This document shows positions 16,666 to 23,923 of a stretch of DNA of 53,641 nucleotides, in pieces. The DNA is from Bradyrhizobium rifense. Lineage in GTDB: Bacteria; Pseudomonadota; Alphaproteobacteria; Rhizobiales; Xanthobacteraceae. Where the stretch lies: contig NZ_VSSS01000069.1 of the NCBI RefSeq assembly GCF_008123425.1, positions 1-53,641 of the forward strand. Direction: 5' to 3'. The position numbers were made by a program, and so were the translations under genes. The stretch's first letter is position 1, and every line of letters starts with the position of its first letter. Under the pieces are notes generated by a model. The model saw only the letters and a list, made by a program, of their open reading frames with translations, was not told the DNA's origin and made no database searches.

Positions 16666-17874
16666 GTGACGACGACCACACCGAATGCTGCGCGCACCAG
16701 GCTACCCAGGGGAATCTGGGTGCTCGGCTTCGTCTCGATGCTGATGGACATCTCCTCCGAGATGATCCACGCGCTGCTGCCGGTCTATCTCGTCACCGTG
16801 CTCGGCGCCTCCACGCTCACCGTCGGCTTCATCGAGGGTATCGCGGAGGCAACCGCTTCGATCACAAAAATCTTCTCCGGCGCGCTGTCGGACTGGCTCG
16901 GCCGCCGGAAGCTGCTTGCGGCCCTCGGCTATGGGCTGGCCGCGGTGACAAAACCGCTGTTCCCGCTCGCGCCCAGCATCGGCTGGCTGGTCGCGGCGCG
17001 CTTCGTCGACCGCGTCGGCAAGGGCATCCGCGGCGCACCTCGTGACGCGCTGATCGCCGATATTGCGCCGGCGGGCCTGCGCGGCGCGAGCTTCGGCCTG
17101 CGGCAGTCGCTCGACACGGTCGGCGCCTTCGTCGGACCGCTCGCCGCGATCGGCCTGATGTGGTGGACGTCGGATCATTTTGCCGCCGTGTTCTGGGTGG
17201 CCGTGGTGCCTGCATTCCTGTCCTTCGGACTGATCGCATTTGCCTTGAACGAGCCGGAGCCGGATGCGAGCAGGACACCTGCGAGGAACCCGCTCAACAC
17301 CGCCGCCATGCGGCAGCTTGGGCCCGTGTATTGGCGCGTCATCGCAATCGGCGTCGTCTTCACGCTCGCCCGTTTCAGCGAGGCCTTCCTGATCCTGCGT
17401 GCGCAGAACATCGGCCTCAATGCGATGTGGGTGCCGGCGGTGCTGGTGTTGATGAACATCACCTACGCGCTCTCGGCCTATCCGGCCGGCGTGCTGTCGG
17501 ACCGGATCAACCGGACCGCTCTGCTCGCGCTCGGCCTCATTTTTCTCGCAGGCGCCGACCTCGCACTGGCGCTGCTGCCGAGTCTGTCCGGCCTCGCGCT
17601 CGGCGTCGTGCTGTGGGGTCTGCATATGGGATTGACGCAAGGCTTGCTCTCGGCCCTCGTCGCCGATACTGCACCGCCGAGCTTGCGCGGCACCGCATTC
17701 GGCTATTTCAACCTGTTCACGGGGCTTGCGCTGCTGGCCGCAAGCGTGATCGCCGGCGCGCTGTGGGACGTTTACGGCCCGGCCGGCACGTTCCTCGCAG
17801 GGCTCGGGTTCGCGCTGATAGCGCTCGTGGGACTGCTCACCGTCGGCAACGGGCTGGCAACGGAGCGCAAGTGA
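16666..17874 (+). CDS. MFS transporter, first gene of the fluoride-responsive operon
   Basis: A 402-residue major facilitator protein. I start at the GTG at 16666: it is the first reasonable start after the terminator hairpin, and AAAGG lies 8 bases before it. The longer open frame would run through the riboswitch. The first helix begins GIWVLGFVSMLMDISSEMIHALLPVYLV; the loop after TM2 is SGALSDWLGRRKLLAALGYG (motif A), and VGKGIRGAPRDALIADIAP follows TM4. These features resemble MFS proteins annotated near metal/anion resistance genes. The position under a fluoride switch suggests a role in fluoride or acid stress, for example export of fluoride or of a fluoride-metal complex, but this is inference. 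The next gene (crcB) starts 19 bases later. Confidence 0.88.
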   Translation: MTTTTPNAARTRLPRGIWVLGFVSMLMDISSEMIHALLPVYLVTVLGASTLTVGFIEGIAEATASITKIFSGALSDWLGRRKLLAALGYGLAAVTKPLFPLAPSIGWLVAARFVDRVGKGIRGAPRDALIADIAPAGLRGASFGLRQSLDTVGAFVGPLAAIGLMWWTSDHFAAVFWVAVVPAFLSFGLIAFALNEPEPDASRTPARNPLNTAAMRQLGPVYWRVIAIGVVFTLARFSEAFLILRAQNIGLNAMWVPAVLVLMNITYALSAYPAGVLSDRINRTALLALGLIFLAGADLALALLPSLSGLALGVVLWGLHMGLTQGLLSALVADTAPPSLRGTAFGYFNLFTGLALLAASVIAGALWDVYGPAGTFLAGLGFALIALVGLLTVGNGLATERK

Positions 17875-17893
17875 TGACGGGAGGCCAAATATC

Positions 17894-18283
17894 GTGCTGG
17901 GCGGAGTGATCGCGATCGTGATCGGCAGCATCCTCGGCGGCTGCGCGCGCTATTTCGTCTCCGGGGCGATCGCGCGGCGGCTTGGCGAAACGTTTCCCTG
18001 GGGCACCATGACCATCAATGTCAGCGGCGCCTTCCTGATCGGTATCTTCGGCGCGCTGGCGACGCATCCCGGCTCGGTCTTCGCCTCGCCCAATCCTTGG
18101 CTGTTCGCGGTCACCGGTTTCCTCGGCTGCTACACCACGGTCTCCTCTTTCAGCCTGCAAACGCTGACGCTCGCCCGCAATGGCGAGTCGCTCTCTGCGC
18201 TCGGCAACGTCGCCTTCTCGGTCGGGCTGTGCCTTTTCGCCGTCAGTTGCGGCTTCTTCCTCGCCGACCTCTTTGGAGGCTAG
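17894..18283 (+). CDS. crcB: CrcB/Fluc fluoride channel subunit 1
   Basis: A 129-residue, four-helix fluoride exporter subunit. Family marks: GGCARY in TM1, the conserved Asn in TINVSGAFLIG (TM2) and TGFLGCYTTVSSFSLQ in TM3. The first of the two pore-lining phenylalanines (TTFSxF in the family) is Val here. Positive charges lie in the TM1-2 loop (ARRLGE) and the TM3-4 loop (ARNGES) and are absent from both ends, so the N terminus probably faces outward. The GTG start has GGAGG 10 bases upstream. The second crcB gene follows after 6 bases; the pair probably forms an antiparallel heterodimer in the inner membrane. Confidence 0.93.
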   Translation: MLGGVIAIVIGSILGGCARYFVSGAIARRLGETFPWGTMTINVSGAFLIGIFGALATHPGSVFASPNPWLFAVTGFLGCYTTVSSFSLQTLTLARNGESLSALGNVAFSVGLCLFAVSCGFFLADLFGG

Positions 18284-18289
18284 AGGCGG

Positions 18290-18718
18290 ATGAAATTGCC
18301 CTCCTTCACCGACCGCTGGCCGAGCGCGTTGCTTTATGCCTGGGTTTCCTTCGGAAGCATCATTGGCGGGCTGGCGCGCTATTTCGTCTCGCTCGTGCTC
18401 GACACCGGCCCGGGTTTTCCGTTCGCGACGCTGTTCATCAACGCCACGGGATCCATGATCATCGGCTTCTATGCGACGCTGACCGGTCCTGACGGCCGCG
18501 TGCTGGCGCGGCCCGAGCACCGGCAGTTCGTCATGACCGGATTCTGCGGTGGCTATACCACCTTCTCGGCCTTCAGCCTGGAAACCTTCCGCCTGTTCCA
18601 TGGCGGCCTGAAATGGACCGCGCTCGCCTATGTCGCGGCGTCCGTCGTCTGCTGGCTGGTCTCGGTCTGGCTCGGCCATATGATGGCGAGCCGCTACAAC
18701 CGCTTGAAAAGGAGCTGA
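18290..18718 (+). CDS. crcB: CrcB/Fluc fluoride channel subunit 2
   Basis: A 142-residue fluoride channel subunit with four membrane helices. GGLARY in TM1, Asn in FINATGSMIIG, and TGFCGGYTTFSAFSLETF in TM3 keep both pore phenylalanines. Positive residues are at the N terminus (MKLPSFTDRW), the TM2-3 loop (GRVLARPEHR) and the C terminus (SRYNRLKRS), predicting N-in/C-in. That is the opposite of subunit 1, the expected arrangement for paired Fluc genes. A ribosome site (GAGG) lies within the short spacer from subunit 1. The DUF190 gene starts 2 bases after its stop, so translation is probably coupled. Confidence 0.95.
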   Translation: MKLPSFTDRWPSALLYAWVSFGSIIGGLARYFVSLVLDTGPGFPFATLFINATGSMIIGFYATLTGPDGRVLARPEHRQFVMTGFCGGYTTFSAFSLETFRLFHGGLKWTALAYVAASVVCWLVSVWLGHMMASRYNRLKRS

Positions 18719-18720
18719 CC

Positions 18721-19062
18721 ATGCAAATTCCCAATCAGGCAGTCTCGCTCCGGATATTCATCGGTGAGAGCGACCATTTCGACGGCAAGCCGCTTTATGA
18801 AGCAATCGTGATGAAGGCGCGCGAGCTGCACCTCGCCGGTGCCACCGTGCTGCGCGGCCCCATGGGCTTCGGCAAGTCGAGCCGGCTGCACACCTCAAAG
18901 ATCCTGCGGCTGTCGGAGGATTTGCCGCTGCTGATCGAGATCGTCGACAGCGAGGACAACATCAACGCATTCCTGCCCATCCTGGATGGCATGATGTCGA
19001 GCGGGCTGATCACCTTGGAGAAGGTGCAGGTCCTGCAATATGGTGAGAAGGCCACGAGCTGA
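18721..19062 (+). CDS. DUF190 domain-containing protein
   Basis: A 113-residue cytoplasmic protein of the DUF190 (UPF0166) family. It shows the family sequence VSLRIFIGESDHFDGKPLYEAIV, HLAGATVLRGPMGFGKSS and LPLLIEIVDSEDNINAFLPILDGMM. DUF190 proteins are thought to have a ferredoxin-like fold related to PII signalling proteins and are often encoded beside crcB. Their biochemical role is not established. GPMGFG could bind an anion or nucleotide phosphate. ATG at 18721, with AAGGAG just upstream inside the end of crcB2. It ends the fluoride-regulated gene set; clpS follows 43 bases later and may or may not share the transcript. Confidence 0.92.
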   Translation: MQIPNQAVSLRIFIGESDHFDGKPLYEAIVMKARELHLAGATVLRGPMGFGKSSRLHTSKILRLSEDLPLLIEIVDSEDNINAFLPILDGMMSSGLITLEKVQVLQYGEKATS

Positions 19063-19105
19063 TCGCTCTGGCAGGAACCCCAGCCCGCCGTTTCCGGGAG
19101 GCGGA

Positions 19106-19411
19106 ATGAACGACACCGTTACCAAACCGAAAACCAGGACCAGAACCAAGGTCGAGCGGCCCAAGCTGCACAAGGTCATCCTGATCAACGACGACTACAC
19201 GCCGCGTGAGTTCGTCACCATGATCCTGAAGGCTGAATTCCGCATGACCGAGGATCAGGCCTACAAGGTCATGATCACCGCGCACAAGCTCGGCGCCTGC
19301 GTCGTCGCCGTGTTCACCAAGGACGTCGCCGAGACCAAGGCCACGCGTGCCACCGATGCCGCCCGCACCAAGGGCTATCCGCTGCTGTTCACGACGGAGC
19401 CGGAAGAATAG
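19106..19411 (+). CDS. clpS: ATP-dependent Clp protease adaptor ClpS
   Basis: A 101-residue adaptor that delivers N-degron proteins to the ClpAP protease. It has the conserved KVILINDDYTPREFV motif, in which the Asn-Asp pair binds the N-terminal residue, then the MTEDQAYKVMITAHKLGACVVAVFTKDVAETKA segment that docks onto ClpA. The basic, Thr-rich N-terminal tail (TKPKTRTRTKVERP) is disordered as in other ClpS proteins. Alphaproteobacteria often have two ClpS proteins; this one resembles ClpS2, and clpA is not beside it. Start ATG at 19106, with GGGAGG upstream. Confidence 0.94.
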   Translation: MNDTVTKPKTRTRTKVERPKLHKVILINDDYTPREFVTMILKAEFRMTEDQAYKVMITAHKLGACVVAVFTKDVAETKATRATDAARTKGYPLLFTTEPEE

Positions 19412-19415
19412 GCCG

Positions 19416-20384
19416 CTAGCCGCGACCGCGGCGCGAGCGCACCGCCTTGCGCGCGTTGCTCGCAGGCGGATGCTCCTGAACGTGCGTCCAGAACGCTTCG
19501 GCCGCCTGCGTCAGTCGCGATCGCGGGCGGAACACGTGGATCTCGATCGGAATCTCCCACTCCTGTCCGCCGGCCCTCACCAGCTCGCCCGATGCGAGCT
19601 GATCAGTGATGAGGCTCTCGGGAAGCCAGGCCATGCCGCGGCCGGCCTGGACCATGGTGACGAGAAGCTTCGCAAGATGCGACGTGAACGCCGGCTTCAG
19701 ATGCGCGCCAAGCGGCGAGGTCGAGCGTACCGCGTCGAGGATCTTTCCCATCCCGGACTCCTGACGATAGCTCAGGACCTGCACCGGCGCGGCCTGCGTT
19801 CCCGGAAGCCTGAAGCGAGCGGCCTTGCCTGATCGCGACGCTGGCACGGATGCCGGGATCAGGCAGTCATCGCCGACATGCGCCGAGCGGAATTGCGAGG
19901 TCGTCAGCGCGGTGACGACGGCGGGATGATGGTGGCAAAGCAAAAAGTGCACCTCGCCCGCCAGCAGCATGCGCTCGCACGCCTCCATGTGGTTTGCGAC
20001 GAGCTGGACATTCGGCACGAACGACAGCGTCGCCTCGACCTGGCGCAGCCAATCCGGAAAGAACGTCAGCGACAGCGCATTGGTCGATGCGAATTTCAGC
20101 ACGTCGGAGGCGCCGCGCGCGAGCTCCTGCGCCTCGAGGCGACCGGCGGACAGGCGGCGGATGATGTCCTCGGCAGTCAGGCGGAACGCATCGCCGGCAG
20201 GCGTGAGGCTGACAGCATGCGTCGTGCGCTCGAACAGCGCCGCCCCGGCCCACACTTCCAGCGCCTTGATCCTGCGGCTCAGCGCGGGTTGCGACGAATT
20301 CCGCTGCTCGGCTGCGCGCGAAAAGCTGCGGGTCGACGCCACCGCGATGAAATCGTGCAGCCAGTTGATCTCCATCGCATCCAT
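19416..20384 (-). CDS. LysR family transcriptional regulator
   Basis: A 322-residue LysR-type regulator: N-terminal winged helix-turn-helix (residues 5-65, FIAVASTRSFSRAAEQRNSSQPALSRRIKALE) followed by a periplasmic-binding-like effector domain. An alternative start is the ATG at 20375 (MEINWLHDF), which is closer to the usual LysR beginning. The gene faces away from the LeuC-like/LeuD-like/transporter operon, and a perfect palindrome lies in the shared 105-base promoter region. The standard LysR arrangement suggests that it activates that operon in response to a carboxylic acid, and represses itself. The stop lies 4 bases from the clpS stop, so the two genes converge. Confidence 0.93.
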   Translation of the reverse strand: MDAMEINWLHDFIAVASTRSFSRAAEQRNSSQPALSRRIKALEVWAGAALFERTTHAVSLTPAGDAFRLTAEDIIRRLSAGRLEAQELARGASDVLKFASTNALSLTFFPDWLRQVEATLSFVPNVQLVANHMEACERMLLAGEVHFLLCHHHPAVVTALTTSQFRSAHVGDDCLIPASVPASRSGKAARFRLPGTQAAPVQVLSYRQESGMGKILDAVRSTSPLGAHLKPAFTSHLAKLLVTMVQAGRGMAWLPESLITDQLASGELVRAGGQEWEIPIEIHVFRPRSRLTQAAEAFWTHVQEHPPASNARKAVRSRRGRG

Positions 20385-20389
20385 CCTGC

Positions 20390-20408
20390 TTATGCAAATC
20401 CTGCATAA
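20390..20408. promoter_or_regulatory. Candidate LysR operator
   Basis: TTATGCA-AATCC-TGCATAA is a perfect inverted repeat with 7-bp arms and contains a T-N11-A core, the LysR-box form. It lies 5 bases upstream of the LysR start codon and about 80 bases upstream of the divergent LeuC-like gene, where it could serve both activation and autoregulation. Confidence 0.65.
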
Positions 20409-20489
20409 TCATATCATGAGGTGACATTGGATTTCCAGAAGGCCGGCCTGCACCCTTCCTGAAAGTCAGATTTTCCTTTGGGAGGCCGA

Positions 20490-21914
20490 ATGTCCGGGCG
20501 CACGCTCTACGACAGACTGATCGACGCGCATGTGGTTCGCCGCCTCGACGATGACGGGCTGGTGCTGCTCTATGTCGATCGCACCGTGCTCAATGAATAT
20601 ACCAGCCCACAAGCCTTTGCCGGCCTGCGCGCCGCCGGGCGCAAGGTGTGGAACCCGTCCGCCGCGCTGATGGTGGTCGATCACGTCAACCCGACCGCGG
20701 CTCGTCGTACGCGCGAGATGCCGGATGCCGATGCCGCGAGGCAGGTCGATTATTTCGCCGACAATGCGCGCGATTTCGACATCGAGTATTTCGACATCCT
20801 CGATCCGCGCCAGGGCATCGAGCATGTCGTCGCCCCCGAGCAAGGGCTGGTGATGCCGGGCATGGTGATCGCCGCCGGTGACAGCCACACCACGGCCTAC
20901 GGCGCCTTCGGTGCGCTCGGCTACGGCATCGGCACCTCGGACATCGAGCATTATCTCGCGACCTCGACGGTGCGCTACCGCCGGCTGAAGACGATGCGGA
21001 TCAATGTGGCCGGGCATCCTCCGCTCGGCGTGACGTCGAAGGACATCGTCATGGAGATCATCCGCCGCATCGGCGCCGATGGAGCCACCGGCTATGCGGT
21101 GGAGTTCGCCGGCCCTGCGGTGACCGAGATGAGCGTCGAGGGACGCATCGTGATGTCGATCATGATCGTCGAGGCCGGCGCACGCGGCGTCGTCATCGCG
21201 CCCGACCACAAGGTGCTCGATTATCTCGAGGGACGGCCGCGTGCGCCGAAGGGCGAGATGTGGGACCGCGCCGCGCGAGCCTGGTTGCAGCTTCGCTCCG
21301 ATTCCGACGCCCGCTTCGACCGGGAGATGACGATCGATGCCGGCGGTGTCGCACCGCTGGTGACGTGGGGCACCAGCCCGGATCAGGCGATCGCCGTGAC
21401 CGATCGCGTGCCGGATCCCGACAGCAATTCCACGGCAGACAGCAAGATGGCGGCCACGCGTGCGCTCGCTTATATGGGCCTGACGGCGGGAACGCCGATC
21501 CAGTCGGTGCCGATCGATTTCGCCTTCATCGGCTCCTGCACCAATTCGCGCATCGAGGATCTGCGCGATGCGGCGCGCGTGTTCAGAGGCCGTCACGTCG
21601 CAACCGGCGTCCGCGCCATCGTCGTTCCCGGATCGACGCAAGTCCGCGCGCAGGCCGAGGCTGAAGGGATCGCGCAGATCCTGATCGATGCGGGCGTGGA
21701 GTGGCGGCAATCGGGCTGCTCGATGTGCCTGGCGATGAACGACGACATTCTCGCGCCGGGCCAGCGCTCGGCCTCCTCGACCAACCGCAATTTCGAGGGC
21801 CGCCAGGGGCCCGGCGCGCGCACGCATCTGATGAGCCCGGCGATGGTCGCGGCCGCCGCAGTCACGGGCCGCATCACCGATGTGCGCGACCTGATCGGAG
21901 GAGATTTGCCATGA
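20490..21914 (+). CDS. Aconitase-superfamily dehydratase large subunit (LeuC-like)
   Basis: A 474-residue iron-sulfur hydro-lyase large subunit related to isopropylmalate isomerase LeuC. The [4Fe-4S] cysteines are Cys350 (IGSCTNSRIEDLR) and Cys410/Cys413 (SGCSMCLAMND). AAGDSHTTAYGAFGALGYGIGTSDIEH is intact. The usual LeuC sequence CNMSIEGGARAG is altered to SIMIVEAGARG, which hints at a different substrate. The ATG at 20490 follows GGGAGG. It overlaps the small-subunit gene by 4 bases. With a LysR regulator and a 2-hydroxycarboxylate transporter, the enzyme more likely handles an imported hydroxy acid (citramalate-, methylmalate- or tartrate-like) than leucine biosynthesis. Confidence 0.9.
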   Translation: MSGRTLYDRLIDAHVVRRLDDDGLVLLYVDRTVLNEYTSPQAFAGLRAAGRKVWNPSAALMVVDHVNPTAARRTREMPDADAARQVDYFADNARDFDIEYFDILDPRQGIEHVVAPEQGLVMPGMVIAAGDSHTTAYGAFGALGYGIGTSDIEHYLATSTVRYRRLKTMRINVAGHPPLGVTSKDIVMEIIRRIGADGATGYAVEFAGPAVTEMSVEGRIVMSIMIVEAGARGVVIAPDHKVLDYLEGRPRAPKGEMWDRAARAWLQLRSDSDARFDREMTIDAGGVAPLVTWGTSPDQAIAVTDRVPDPDSNSTADSKMAATRALAYMGLTAGTPIQSVPIDFAFIGSCTNSRIEDLRDAARVFRGRHVATGVRAIVVPGSTQVRAQAEAEGIAQILIDAGVEWRQSGCSMCLAMNDDILAPGQRSASSTNRNFEGRQGPGARTHLMSPAMVAAAAVTGRITDVRDLIGGDLP

Positions 21915-22513
21915 CGCCATTCCATCGTGTCTCCGGCGCGGCTGCGCCGATGACGACGCCCAATATCGACACCGACGTGATCATGCCAAAGATGTTCCTG
22001 AAGGGCGTCGATCGCAGCGGTCTCGGCGACGGCGCCTTCAACCTGCTTCGGTTCATCGCGGGCAAGCCCGATCCCGACTTCGTGCTGAACAAAGACGGCT
22101 ATCGCGACGCCTGCTTCCTCGTCGTGGGACCGAATTTCGGTTGCGGGTCGAGCAGAGAACATGCCGTGTGGGGCCTTCAGCAGCTCGGCATCCGCGCTCT
22201 CATCGGCACCACCTTCGCCGGCATCTTCAACGACAATTGCGCCAATAACGGCCTGCTGACGATCAGCCTCGATGCCGCCACGGTCGGCACCCTCGCCGAC
22301 ATCGTCGCGAGCCCTGCGAGCAACCGCCTCACTGTCGACCTCGAACAGCAGACCGTCCGCGTCGAGGGCGGCGGCACCATCCCGTTCGCGATCGAGCCCG
22401 AGCGAAAGCAGGCGTTCCTCACGGGGCGCGATGCGATCAGCTCGACATTGGTCTTTGCCGATGACATCCGCGCCTTCGAGGCGCGGCACCGGGCGGACAA
22501 TCCCTGGTTCTGA
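21911..22513 (+). CDS. Aconitase-superfamily dehydratase small subunit (LeuD-like)
   Basis: A 200-residue swivel-domain partner of the LeuC-like subunit. It shows NIDTDVIMPKMFLKGVDRSGLG (family: NIDTDQIIPKQFLK) and the substrate-binding loop FGCGSSREHAVWGLQQLGIRALIGTTFAGIFNDNCANNGLL. Together with the large subunit it forms the heterodimeric dehydratase/isomerase. The ATG at 21911 lies inside the end of the large-subunit gene (4-base overlap), with AGGAG upstream. The length is normal for LeuD. Confidence 0.92.
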   Translation: MTPFHRVSGAAAPMTTPNIDTDVIMPKMFLKGVDRSGLGDGAFNLLRFIAGKPDPDFVLNKDGYRDACFLVVGPNFGCGSSREHAVWGLQQLGIRALIGTTFAGIFNDNCANNGLLTISLDAATVGTLADIVASPASNRLTVDLEQQTVRVEGGGTIPFAIEPERKQAFLTGRDAISSTLVFADDIRAFEARHRADNPWF

Positions 22514-22574
22514 GCGCGACTGGAGCACGCGGACCTGCAGACAAACAAACACAAAACGACAGAGGGAGGCATTC

Positions 22575-23888
22575 TTGACTGACACCACCATCAAGCTCGC
22601 GGAGACGACGCAACCGTCCGCGCTCGCTGCACTGAAGATCGGCCCGCTGCCGATCACCGTCTATGTTCCCGCAGCACTCGTCTGCGCCGCCGCGGTCTAT
22701 TCCGGAAAGCTGCCCAATGACGCGATCGGCGGGCTCTCGGTGCTGATGCTGCTCGGCTTCCTGCTCGGCAAGCTCGGCCAGATCATTCCGGTTCTGAGGC
22801 GGATCGGCGGCACCGCGATCATGTGCCTGTTCGTGCCGGCCGCGCTGGTCGCCTACGGCCTGATGCCGGAGACGGCGCTCAAGGCGATCGCGACGACGTT
22901 CCGCACCGCCAATTTCCAGTATTTCTTCATCGCCTGCCTCGTCGCCGGCTCGATCCTCGGCATGCCCCACCGCGTGCTGGTGCAGGGTTTTCTCCGGATG
23001 TTCGTGCCGCTGCTGGTCGGCACGCTCAGCGCCATCGCCATCGGCGTCACGGTCGGGCTGCTGTTCGGCCACAGCCCGAAGGAGACGTTCTTCTTCGTGA
23101 TCATCCCGATCATCGGCGGCGGCCTCGCCGAAGGCGTGCTGCCGCTGTCGATTGCCTATTCTGAAATGCTGCATCGGCCGCAGGCCGATCTGGTGGCGCA
23201 GATGGTGCCTGCGGCGCTGCTCGGCAACGTCGTCGCCATCGTCGCGGCCGGACTGCTCGCCCGCCTCGCAGAGAAGCGGCGTGACCTCAACGGCCAGGGC
23301 ATGCTGGTGAAAACAGGCGATGACGACATCCTGGGCCCGGCACGATCCGACCACCCGATCGACCTCGGCCTGCTCGGTGCCGGCATCGTGCTGTCCTGCG
23401 TGCTGTTCGTGCTCGGCATGGTGCTCGCGCCCTATACCGGCATTCCCGGCCCGATCCTCATGATCATCGCGGCGGTCGCGCTCAAGCTGACAAAGCTGCT
23501 GCCCGCCGAGATGGAGCTCGGCGCCTACCAGATCAACAAATTCATGTCGACCAACCTCACCTTCGCGATCCTGGTGGCGATGGGAACGCTGCTGGTGTCA
23601 TGGCAGCAACTCGTGGCGTCCTTCAATCCCGGCTACATCGCGATCTGCACGACGACGGTGCTGGCGATGATCGCCTCCGGCTTCTTCGTCGGCAAATGGC
23701 TGAACATGTATCCGGTCGAGGCCGCAATCGTCACCGCCTGTCATTCCGGCCTCGGCGGCACCGGCGACGTCGCCATTCTCGGCGCCGCGGACCGCATGGG
23801 CCTGATGGCCTTCGCCCAGATCGCAACCCGCGTCGGCGGCGCCATCATGATCGTGACCGCGACATTGGCGATGAAGATCGCCTACTAG
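22575..23888 (+). CDS. 2-hydroxycarboxylate transporter family protein
   Basis: A 437-residue inner-membrane secondary transporter of the 2-HCT family (CitS, CitP, MaeN), which carries malate, citrate or lactate with Na+ or H+. About 11 hydrophobic segments are present, along with the two re-entrant-loop GGxG signatures (IIGGGLAEGVLPLS and GLGGTGDVAILGA). The start is the TTG at 22575, preceded by GGGAGG at a 5-base spacing. It is the third gene of the LysR-divergent operon. This links uptake of a 2-hydroxy di- or tricarboxylate with its dehydration or isomerisation by the LeuCD-like enzyme. The exact substrate is not readable. Confidence 0.9.
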   Translation: MTDTTIKLAETTQPSALAALKIGPLPITVYVPAALVCAAAVYSGKLPNDAIGGLSVLMLLGFLLGKLGQIIPVLRRIGGTAIMCLFVPAALVAYGLMPETALKAIATTFRTANFQYFFIACLVAGSILGMPHRVLVQGFLRMFVPLLVGTLSAIAIGVTVGLLFGHSPKETFFFVIIPIIGGGLAEGVLPLSIAYSEMLHRPQADLVAQMVPAALLGNVVAIVAAGLLARLAEKRRDLNGQGMLVKTGDDDILGPARSDHPIDLGLLGAGIVLSCVLFVLGMVLAPYTGIPGPILMIIAAVALKLTKLLPAEMELGAYQINKFMSTNLTFAILVAMGTLLVSWQQLVASFNPGYIAICTTTVLAMIASGFFVGKWLNMYPVEAAIVTACHSGLGGTGDVAILGAADRMGLMAFAQIATRVGGAIMIVTATLAMKIAY

Positions 23889-23899
23889 GGCACACAGCG

Positions 23900-23923
23900 G
23901 CCGGCGTTCCCCGCAACGCCGGC
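23900..23923. terminator. Hairpin between convergent genes
   Basis: GCCGGCGTT (23900-23908), loop CCCCGC and AACGCCGGC (23915-23923) form a 9-bp perfect stem. It lies between the convergent transporter and GNAT genes. There is no strong T-run on either side, so it may stabilise the 3' end or act with Rho rather than as a classical intrinsic terminator. Confidence 0.5.

Noticed and set aside
20466..21920. 484-codon minus-strand frame opposite the LeuC-like gene
   Set aside because: Antisense shadow of a clearly conserved gene; low-complexity His/Arg/Ala composition.
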